Shown piece by piece: positions 55,734 through 64,000 of a stretch of 64,000 nt of DNA (positions are counted from its first letter, which is position 1; every line of letters starts with the position of its first letter). This DNA comes from Phaeotremella fagi. Taxonomy: Eukaryota > Basidiomycota > Tremellomycetes > Tremellales > Phaeotremellaceae. The DNA lies in NCBI GenBank assembly GCA_001599715.1, contig BCHU01000003.1, forward strand, positions 558,001 through 622,000. The letters run 5' to 3'. Position numbers and translations under genes: made by a program. The notes beneath the pieces were generated by a model. The model saw only the letters and a program-made list of their open reading frames with translations. It ran no database searches and was not told the DNA's origin.

Positions 55734-56239
55734 ACACTGATCACTGAACAACGAGTTTTAATCTTTGTGATACTTTAGGATTAATTTAAACCTACCTAGC
55801 TACAGCCTAATGGAATGGCCAGACTTGGAACTTTGGGATGATTCAATTCACCTTTGAGAGTGAGTTGTTGAATGAAAAGAAGATCTAGAGAAGAGAAGTA
55901 GCGTGAGGAGGGTATAGGAATAAGGATAAGAATAAGTATAGAGTGAGAGTAGAGTGAAAATACAAGCATTAGTACGGTGCACTGAGACACAGAGGGAGGA
56001 ACCGCGACGTGTCATTTAATTACTACTTGTGGTAATTATTTCTAATCAAGTGGCAGAGGCGATGAGTAAATACAAGTATAAGACCAGGTTGGTCATAAAC
56101 GATAAGCTACATGATATATGGATGATTACTTGAGTAAATGAGTATAAAAATCTATATGATATATCAAATCAAGAAAGTTACAAGTGATTCCAACCCAAAA
56201 AAAAAAAACAAAAAGCAAAACCGACCACCAACCCCTCTC
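55734..56239. other. intergenic, 500 bases
   Basis: Promoter of GDA1 on the left and 3' UTR of the GH5 gene on the right. Contains an A11 tract at about 56198. The open frames here are low-complexity (Pro/Ser/Thr) shadows of the GH5 gene. Confidence 0.35.
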
Positions 56240-58385
56240 TCAATTCTCATATTCCTTCTGTCTAATCAAACTCTCTTCAGATATACTTCTAGCCCCCATC
56301 CCACCTCTCATACCCAACACCACCTCAGCCTCTCCCTTCCATTTACTCCCCAACCTAACTTTCAAAAGTTTACTACCAACAACCCAACCGTTCTCAACCC
56401 ACCATCTAACGTTCTCTCCGTCCACATCCAATTCTTTCTCAGTAGCCACCCTAACAGCTCCCACTCGTTCCCCAACATCGTTTTTCACAAACAGCAAACG
56501 CCATTCCCCGTCCCAACCCCAATCATCTTCTTCCGTCACTGAAATAACTATTTCTCCTTGTTTGTTGATTTCTTTCGGTGATTCGATTTTAACGGTTAGT
56601 TCGGATGTCGTCCAGTTGAAATTGAAGGTTTTCAGAGTTCCAGTGACGGAAGATGGGAATGGTCGAGAGAAGAGTTTACACATTCCAGGTCGGTACCATC
56701 CTGTTCTTGGATCTATCACTGAGCCGTGGGATGGAGAACCTGCTACTCTGATGAATTGTTTGTATTGCCATCCGCTAAAGTGTAGGTCAGTATTTGAATC
56801 AAGAGTATAAAATAATAACGATAACTTACATCCAGGATAATCTGTTTTCATCGAATAGATCCATAACCTTTAACAAATGTCTTTGACCTTTAGTAGCTTC
56901 AACATCGAATTCAGTCAACTAAACAAGTCAGCGTCAATGTCAATCCCAACCTCCAATCCAAACGACCTACCATAGAAGCCCCACCCAATCTCTTAGCCTG
57001 AGAGATACCTTTAACAACGGCGTCCGTCATAGTCAACCGATCAACGGCATTAGGACCATAAGAGTGGAAACTGAAAACAGCTTTCTCAGGTCGATCCCCA
57101 GGAGTCTTGGTGAATCCATCACCGAGATAACCGCCTGAACCACAAACTGGTTCATAGAATATTAAAGCTCTATCGTCATGTTTACGAATGGCAGCTTCGA
57201 CTCTGTCGTACATTGGTTGAAGATATGATGTCTCGGTGTTCGATCTCGTTAGAGTTGATAATGGTAGATGAAGTGTTGATCTGGCTGCTATGAATGGTTC
57301 ATTGATGATCTCTGTAAAACAAATTAGTATTATACGATTTTTGAACGAAAAAACCAAAACCCACCATAACCAATAACGTTACTCATCCCAGTAAAAGTTT
57401 CAGCCAATTTACCCCAAAACCTAACAAACTCCTGCTGAACCCCTCCAGAATCAGTATACAACCCCCAAAACGCCCTAGTAACCGCGTCAGATCCATAATG
57501 AATCCCCCAATCATCCGAATAAGCCATATTAGTAGGCGCCGAATCAGGATGAGCGTTCGTGTCATAAGTCGCCCGTTTGATTCCATGCATCGGCATAGGG
57601 AAAGGTAGAGTTGACCAATCTTTAGTGATAGCCCATGCAGGTGCGCCGTCACCCATGAATTTCTCTGCGAACAGATCTTGATGACATTCCACCAATACGT
57701 ATAATCCGTATTTCTCACATTTCTCAACTAGATTTTTGATTTTGGTTAGGTAGAGTTGATCGAATCCGTCAGGTCCTTTTGAAGGTTGAACGGCAGCCCA
57801 TGAGATACCTAATCTAACAATGTTGAGATTTAATTTATCGAATAACAACATGTCGTCCTCTGCGAATGATAGCATTGGATCGTAGGCTGTTAGATTTGGA
57901 TGATAAGGACCGACTTTATATGAAATCGACATTCCACGGAATAATCTAATGTTACCTAGTTCATCGTGAAAACTTCCGGTTTCAGTGTCGACTTTAGTTA
58001 TCGCTGGTAATTTCCTTGAATGACCTGAAGTTGGTTGATCTGGATGAGTGGTGTTATCTGCGACGAGTGAAGTTTGATCTATACCTGTTGAAGTGAGGTC
58101 AACGTTTAGATCACCACCTGGTTTAACGAAACCAGGTAGGGAATGTAGGATTGGTCGATTGGGATTGGACATTGGTGGTAAAGCTTTGAATGTTCTGTTT
58201 GAGATTGTTGAAAAGATGCTATGGGGAGGTGTGTAGGTTGGACGTCTTGGGAACCAAGGTATAGGACCTGCTGAAACTGAGACCGTTGCGTGGTTCAGAA
58301 ATAGAACTAAAAGCAAAAAAGTGAAAGTGAATGGAAAGGATGATGATGATGATGATGATGTAGATGAGGATCTATAATTGGTCAT
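56240..58385 (-). CDS. secreted GH5 glycosidase, endoglycoceramidase-like
   Basis: Four exons give about 720 residues. The N-terminus MTNYRSSSTSSSSSSSFPFT leads into a hydrophobic signal or anchor (FTFLLLVLFLNHATVSVSA). The catalytic barrel contains FRGMSISYKVGPYHPNL, LNLNIVRLGISWAAVQPSKG, YGLYVLVECHQDLFAEKFMG, the acid/base block IINEPF, LIFYEPVCGSGGYLG, VFSFHSYGP and SMLTEFDVEA, with the presumed nucleophile Glu. A C-terminal beta-sandwich follows (TFNFNWTTSELTVKIESP). This is the endoglycoceramidase-related GH5 branch; cryptococcal relatives cleave glucosylceramide or sterol glucoside. The presence of a signal suggests secretion, unlike the cytosolic members I recall. Substrate unproven. 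Confidence 0.87.
58340..58360 (-). repeat. GAT microsatellite coding a serine run
   Basis: About seven GAT units near the start of the GH5 gene, read on the minus strand as TCA codons for the poly-Ser just before the signal sequence. Likely length-variable. Confidence 0.6.
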
Positions 58386-59253
58386 GTGGATTTAAGGTAA
58401 ACCAAAAGACCTGAGATGGATGGGAAATCTATTGTTTCTATTGAGATGTCGACTGAATGAATTTGAGATGTTAAAGTAAATTGTTGTTCCTATACATGAC
58501 AGTTGAGAATGGAAGGTAAAGTTGAAGTTGAAGGATAGGGGGTAGGTAGACGTCGACAAAGGGAGTTTAAGTCGATGGCACTGTTACTGTATGTTGTTGC
58601 TGTATGTGTCGTCGTTCTGTTGTGTATGACCGAAGAGTGATAGTGTTATGATATGAGATTGATTACAATGACGGGGGCCTTCGGGCATACAGTATATAAA
58701 GTGGAGTTGGAGTTGGAGTTGTTTATTGTTCTGTTGTTCTGTTGTTGTTACCAATAAATGCTGACTGATAATGTTTGTATATACTTTATACTTATAATGA
58801 GTCGATTAAAATGGAGACGTAGGCATGGTAAGATGGTTATGGTTATGACTCATAGTTGAATGTTGACAAGGTATGGTGGCAAGAGAATCTATTGTACTTG
58901 CACACTGATGGTTCTAGTTCTCAGGGTTCATTTGAGACGAAACAATTTAACGTTACTAAGCAATGACCGAGACTTCAGATCAGACAGAGATCAACCCTCG
59001 GATTCCTACTCAATCACCACTATCTTCAATGATATTCAGCATCACTGTTCGTACAGTGATTGCTACAACGAATGCTCATCCCATTTTGCAATCCACGCAG
59101 TCCAACACGCAGTCGACCTCTGGTTTGACCACTTGATTAGCAAACGATCGGCCGAGGATAAAAGTTAAAAATCAAGATCGTCATTTCACCGCCTTACGTC
59201 CGCGTAAATGTACGGCAAGGTTTAGTTAATTAATTGTGTTCGTAGTATTGAAG
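58386..59253. other. intergenic, 870 bases
   Basis: Long promoter region of the GH5 gene, then the 3' UTR of the LRR-hydrolase gene. Several GTTGTT-rich and GGAGTTGGAGTTG repeats lie between 58570 and 58760. A 102-codon plus-strand frame (58860-59168) has no family resemblance and was not called. Confidence 0.4.
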
Positions 59254-61630
59254 TTATAACAAAGTCCTACCAATCCAATCTCTAAATGCAACGCATTCCT
59301 CATTCTCATCTTCGTCGAAAGCATGTCCCTCACCATGTCTAACCTCAACAACCAACCCTTCCCCCAAAACCCTTCGTAATTCACCAACAGTCTTTTCAAA
59401 CGGATTAACTGCCGTATCCTGATCTCCATAAATCAGATAACAAGGTAAACGGATTTCTGACTGTATCAAACATAATCTATTCGGTATAGACAGGGTTTCT
59501 GGATTGGGTCGATAAGAATCTAAACCTTGACCTAAGGATTTTTGGTTTTGAAACAGTAAAGAAGGGAATAAGGAATGTTGCAACATATAAGGATAGAGGA
59601 TTGATCTTGGACCACCAGAAATCGCCGAGGCGATTGGAGCTGCTTTCCTATCTAAATGAGGTTTAGCAGCTGCGTGAGAGATCCTATAGCATTCGATTAG
59701 CGTCGTTCAACACTCAATAGCATTCATAAACGTACGATGTTTTCAACCATGGTACAGGATTCGTCTCGGTTGACCAAAATCTATCCGTCAGATCGGTTAT
59801 AGGATAAAACGGTGCGATACATTTAATCCCTTCCTCCCCACGATAACCACCTACGATTTCATCATTGAATTTCTTGGGTAAACAGATTCCAGCGATCAAA
59901 GCCAAATATCCACCAGCCGATCCACCAGATAAACAGATTCTACTGATATCAATCGAGTGACCGTTGAATTCTTTATTCAATCTATCGTTCAATTTGAGTT
60001 TAACATAATTGACGACAGATGTTACGTCAGACAAGATATCCATTATAGGTGCTTGAGGTGATAATCTGTAATTTGGCGAGATGACGGCAACATTGGTATC
60101 ATTCCTAAATGAATGATTAGGTAAACGTCTGAAATGAGGTGGTAGATTTTCTTTGTTCCCTTGAAGTAAACCTCCACCATGCCACCAGATTACTAAAGGG
60201 TGATTTCCAGGTTTCGGGGGTAGATATAAATCGAATTCCAACGCTAGAGGTTCCGAATCAAAAGTCGCTGCTGGACATGTATGATATGTGATGGTAGTTG
60301 TTGGAGATGGATTGGCGATTACACCAGAAGCAAGTGGTGGTTTGACAACAGGTGTTGAAGATGTCGTTGATTGAGTTGTAGAAGCTGTCGAAACATCTCG
60401 TATCCCACAACCAGTAGTGTCGACTTTACACCCCTTAGCCAAAACCCCTTCATAACCGATTAAACCAGAATTAAAACCCAAATTGAGATTTATCAAAGCT
60501 GCCATCCTCTTGTCATCAATTCCAGCAGAATTCAAATCCAGCTGACCGGTCAAATCGTTACTCTCCAAATTCAACGAGGTCAAAGGCAACGATGTACTAA
60601 ATTTCAAACCATCATTGGTGATCCTGTTAGAAGAAAGATTCAACGTAGAAAGTTTGGGCCAAATTGACCGTGATTGAGTTTCAGCTCTTGTGAAACTGGT
60701 TGATAAGAATCCTGCACCGTACGCTAATCCATCGTCTGATGGTTGGATGGGAGAGGAGAAATCTAGCGAGGAGATGACGTTGTTTGATAGATCGAGTTGT
60801 TGGAGTACTGGTAGCAGGAGTACAGCAGGTGGAATGGTCGTGAATGAATTGTGTCTTGTGACATGTCAGTGATCATTCATAAATCCAATATCGTAAAATA
60901 CACACGAAAGATCCAATGAAGTTAATCTGAGTAAATCAGCAAAACTATCCGGTAACGACGAAAGTGAATTCCCTTTAAGCTAGATTCAAGATCAATTCTG
61001 AGAAACACGATACAGTCAATTAAACTGAAAACCTCACATTAACCAATTTCAACCCCCCAAAAGCTCCAAATTCCAAATCCATCCTCTGTAATCCACAATC
61101 AACAGATTTGAAACTAACAAGTTCTTCAGGTTCGATCCAAACCTCTTCCCTCTCTTTCCTCCCGACCTTCCCAAAAACAGATTCTTTATCTTGATCATCG
61201 ACCGAACCAGATCCAAATCCAAATCCTTTACCAGGAGTCAAAGTAACTTGTTGCAGTTGATGGTTGATTTTAACTGGTGGTGGGGGTGGATTGGATAATT
61301 CTGAGAGAGGGATGCCGAGGAGTTTGGTGTATGTCGTTGAGGGGATGGAAGATAGGTTGAAAGATGTGAAATCGAGTTTACCTTGGGTGTTTGGTTAATC
61401 ACTGGATCTAAATGGTGAGGATGGGAATGGGACTTACCGCTTGAAATGGCTTTTTGGATTTGACCAGGGATGGTTAGATCATCTAAATCCTCTTTTGGTG
61501 GGAAAGCAGATCTTATTGGAGTTGAGGGGCCGTTGGGGTTCCCACTCCCACCCCTCGCTGGGGAAGCTGTACCTCTAGTTTCTGCTCTTTTGGCTGCTAT
61601 CTGATCACGTATACTTATACGTGGTGGCAT
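59254..61630 (-). CDS. fusion of leucine-rich repeats with an alpha/beta-hydrolase
   Basis: One gene of about seven exons joins two unrelated modules. The N-terminus (MPPRISIRDQIAAKRAETRG) and leucine-rich repeats (LKGNSLSSLPDSFADLLRLT, LTSLDLSHNSFTTIPPAVLL, LSTLNLSSNRITNDGLKFST, LTSLNLESNDLTGQLDLNSA) make up the first ~400 residues. A Ser/Thr linker (STASTTQSTTSSTPVVKP) leads to an alpha/beta-hydrolase with the oxyanion motif VIWWHGGGLLQG, nucleophile GGSAGGYLAL, acid YGDQDTAVNP and base EGHAFDE. This places it with hormone-sensitive-lipase-type esterases. No signal peptide. The frame is continuous through the linker exon (59714-60643), so the fusion is not an annotation join. Confidence 0.87.
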
Positions 61631-62094
61631 GGTGGGGGTGGTGTTGGTGTTGGATTGGTGAGTGTGGATTGATGATTCACGCGTTCATCATTCAGTTTAA
61701 CACTATAACCGAAGAGGCACAGTGGCGGGTCATCTAGATTGGTCAAAATGTATACCACTTGAACTTCACTTTGACATCGTTCTATGGATGATCAACAGCG
61801 GCAGCATCAACGAGCAGTACAATAGAACAGGCCAATGTATAGATGACAGAGAAAGGAAATACAAAACAAAGTTCAAAGTAAAACATCAACCGGGTTTGAG
61901 TTTATTACGAAACATCACTATGAGCGTGCGCCTTTTGTGTGGCAAAACACAGTGTGTGAGTGAGTGGATGATGAAAGGAAATTCCAGAAGGACACAGAAA
62001 TCATTCCTTTAATTCATACATGTCATATGTATTAATCCATAAGTTACCTCTATTCATATCCATTTCTTCAAGAGAAACCTACAATAACCCCCAG
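61631..62094. other. divergent promoter, 460 bases
   Basis: Upstream region shared by the LRR-hydrolase gene (left) and the small acidic-tailed protein (right). A 96-codon plus-strand frame at 61722-62012 has no supporting features. Confidence 0.35.
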
Positions 62095-62755
62095 ATGTCA
62101 AACCCACCAAACCAAATCCCTAACCCTCCCCTCGTCCAGAATCACCAAAATCCAAATCCCACCGGCGACTCTACATCCTCCAAACGAAATCATCCGACCA
62201 CCTCAAAACCCTATGCTAACTTATCGACCTCTAATGAATTAACGAACTCCAACCTTAACTCCAAACCCAATCCCACCCAAACAAAATCAAATCCCGTAAG
62301 TCCTCCCCAAGAATACAGTATCCACCTAGTTACCTAACCCAAACCCAGATCCAGACCTTGTTGGACCTCCTAATCCAAAAAGAAAAACTCTCAAGGGGGA
62401 AAAGAAAACGTTCACCCCCAACAGATATCTACGGTGGTCTCCCCCTCAATTTCCTCATTACCGAATCAGAACGACAATCTTTGGTTCAATCCCACACCCA
62501 AACCCAAGTTCGACCTATGGTGAATAACAAAAAAGTGGTTAGACAGTTGAAATTGAAGAAAGCTTTGTTGAGGTTGAGTGTTGGGAGTGGGACTAGTCAG
62601 GAGAGTGGGGATGGGGATGGGTTAGATGGGATGGAGGTTGATGAGGTGAGCTTTCGATTCTCTGACTTTGATTGGGATTGAGAATTGATCTCTAGGCTCC
62701 TGATGACGAGGATGATGAGGATAGTGAAGACGAAGATCTGTTGTTCATCCTTTAA
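62095..62755 (+). CDS. small hypothetical protein with acidic C-terminus
   Basis: Three exons. The first is Asn/Pro/Ser-rich (MSNPPNQIPNPPLVQNHQNP). The second begins IQTLLDLLIQKEKLSRGKRK and carries a basic cluster (RGKRKRSPP, a possible nuclear signal) and VRQLKLKKALLRLSV. The third is DEAPDDEDDEDSEDEDLLFI then L, ending at TAA 62753-62755. About 195 residues. The mix of a helical leucine-rich segment, basic cluster and acidic tail suggests a nuclear or chromatin-linked adaptor, but no family is recognised. Confidence 0.65.
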
Positions 62756-62953
62756 GTTGTGATCTGTATATAGAAGGAATCGTGAATAGCACGAATAGGG
62801 CAAGACATTACATATTTCTTTCTTTTTACATACAAACTGTCATGTTATACCTATACAAGCCTAGAGTATAATCCAAAGTAAATTAATATCCGAGTATCAC
62901 AGCAACTGTAAACCCCAAAAGCATCTAGATGAATCAAAAATAAAACCCACACC

Positions 62954-64000
62954 CTAAACTCTAATCTTCTTATCACTCCTCTCCCTATCCCTCTCCCTGT
63001 CCCTATCTCTATCCCTATCCCTCTCCCTATCGCGCTCACGATCCCTGTCCCTTTCCCTCTCCCTCTTACCTTCATGCGAATGTCTCCCAGTCCCCGAAGT
63101 CAACGGAGTCGGCAAAGACGAATACCTGTCCTCCTCTATCCCAAGGAAATTGCTATCCCCGCCAGAACGTGAGGAAGTCGGTACCAGATTGTTCAACATC
63201 CCCAACCCATTCGACGATGTCGAATTCGCGTTTGAATTCGGGTTCGTGTTCGTGTTCGAACCGAACGACGGCCAGATGAAATCGTTGCCTACCCCCGATC
63301 CCGAGGTGGTAACGTTCTCATCGATTGATGGTCTCTGACTCTGATTCGATTCATAATTCATTGAACCAGAATTCGTAGGTAGATTACCGAATAATTCGTC
63401 TAGCAGAGATTTATCTTCGACTGGTACACCTAGTTCAGCAAGTTGTTGACGTTGTCTTTCAAGTAGAGCTCGTTGTTGTCTCTGATGATTCTGTTGCAAT
63501 TGGAATTCAGCGTATCGAGCTAATAAGTTAGAGTCCCATGTTATGTTGTTAGGTAACAACGCTGGCTGCTGTTGCTGAGTCGACAGTTGTGGTACAGAAG
63601 GTTGTGGTTGGATCTGTGATAATCCAAATGGAGTTGGATAATCATAAGATGAAGAAGGGGTTTCATTCGAATAATGACTTTGTCGACGTTGAGTCCATCC
63701 AGGTGTATGTAAAGTCGGCTGAGCGATAGGCGGGTAATTAGGTGGAACGGGAGTAGAGTAGAATTGTGATTGATATTGATTAGAACTTGGATTTGAGTTG
63801 TTCAAAGAACCTCCACCCAATGAATCTCTTTGATAGTGTAGATCGAACGCGTATTTCAATCCAGCCGATGGTTTCGGTGAATTAGATCGATTGGTTTGTA
63901 GATTATCTGACAACTCTGAAGAAGATCTGTCTGAAAGTATACCATCGATAAACGACGGTTTCCTATCTCCACCTCCATCATCACGATTTTTACCTTTCGA
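62954..64000 (-). CDS. 3' part of a large low-complexity protein (5' end beyond window)
   Basis: The frame is open from the right edge of the window to TAG at 62954-62956 with no start inside, so the gene begins to the right. The ~350 visible residues are Ser, Asn, Gln and Pro-rich (LSTQQQQPALLPNNITWDSN, FQLQQNHQRQQRALLERQRQ). They include a short helix LLARYAEFQLQQNHQRQQRA and a final RE/RD repeat (RERERDRDRERDRERDRDRD) before KKIRV. Such tails occur in fungal transcription regulators and RNA-processing factors; the visible part carries no DNA-binding domain, so the function stays open. Confidence 0.7.
   Translation of the reverse strand, partial: SKGKNRDDGGGDRKPSFIDGILSDRSSSELSDNLQTNRSNSPKPSAGLKYAFDLHYQRDSLGGGSLNNSNPSSNQYQSQFYSTPVPPNYPPIAQPTLHTPGWTQRRQSHYSNETPSSSYDYPTPFGLSQIQPQPSVPQLSTQQQQPALLPNNITWDSNLLARYAEFQLQQNHQRQQRALLERQRQQLAELGVPVEDKSLLDELFGNLPTNSGSMNYESNQSQRPSIDENVTTSGSGVGNDFIWPSFGSNTNTNPNSNANSTSSNGLGMLNNLVPTSSRSGGDSNFLGIEEDRYSSLPTPLTSGTGRHSHEGKRERERDRDRERDRERDRDRDRDRERDRERSDKKIRV
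62970..63066 (-). repeat. hexanucleotide repeat coding Arg-Asp/Arg-Glu
   Basis: About 16 imperfect copies of a six-base unit (plus strand CCCTAT/CCCTCT/CCCTGT) encode alternating R-D and R-E. The bases vary at wobble positions and between D and E codons, so it is an old or selected repeat rather than a perfect recent expansion. Confidence 0.8.

Noticed and set aside
56138..56810. 208-codon plus-strand frame rich in Ser, Pro and Thr
   Set aside because: Antisense shadow of the last exon of the GH5 gene, which has recognisable protein sequence on the minus strand.

Overview
The window looks like nuclear DNA of a basidiomycete yeast of the Tremellomycetes (Cryptococcus/Kwoniella-like). The basis is the sequence itself: compact genes on both strands, mostly interrupted by several GT..AG introns of about 40-65 nt; fungal families such as a Pfa4 DHHC palmitoyltransferase that closely resembles the cryptococcal protein as I remember it; and STE3-type pheromone receptors. 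The genus is inference. No tRNA, rRNA, CRISPR array or complete transposon was seen.

Left part (1-24.7 kb), mostly housekeeping: a partial gene end, a Cdc25-like rhodanese phosphatase built from tiny exons, a small unknown gene, a secreted/single-pass membrane protein, an aldo-keto reductase, a multi-pass membrane protein, PFA4, a vacuolar-type M20 carboxypeptidase (CPS1-like), a small unknown gene, a TVP15-like Golgi protein, a PPGG-motif protein with micro-exons, an Msd1/SSX2IP-like coiled-coil protein, a DAL5-type MFS permease and a UBL-domain ER membrane protein (Usa1/HERP-like).

Middle part (25-34.6 kb): a cluster of four G-protein-coupled receptor genes. Three divergent STE3-type pheromone receptors lie in the same orientation, and a receptor of another class (cAMP-receptor-like) lies on the opposite strand between the second and third. 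It is followed by the frameshifted relic of a gamma-glutamyltranspeptidase. No lipopeptide pheromone gene and no other known mating-type gene was recognised, so this could be a set of CPR2-like extra receptors or part of a pheromone/receptor locus.

Right part (34.6-64 kb): proteasome alpha2, ERB1, a DUF3140 protein with a basic tail, an SH3BGR/thioredoxin-fold protein and a CX9C protein; then a tandem family of four intronless, diverged paralogues (42.7-46.6 kb) with no recognisable function. After a 1.5 kb gene-poor gap come a WrbA/Pst2-like flavoprotein whose start codon is split by an intron, GPN3, a divergent septin-like GTPase, GDA1, a secreted GH5 endoglycoceramidase-like enzyme, a leucine-rich-repeat/alpha-beta-hydrolase fusion, a small acidic-tailed protein and the 3' end of a large low-complexity protein that runs off the window.

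The most unusual items are the GPCR cluster, the four-member intronless family, the AT|G-split start codon, the 4/14/19-nt micro-exons, and the LRR-hydrolase fusion. All exon boundaries were placed by eye from GT..AG signals, frame and remembered family conservation; none was checked against transcripts.
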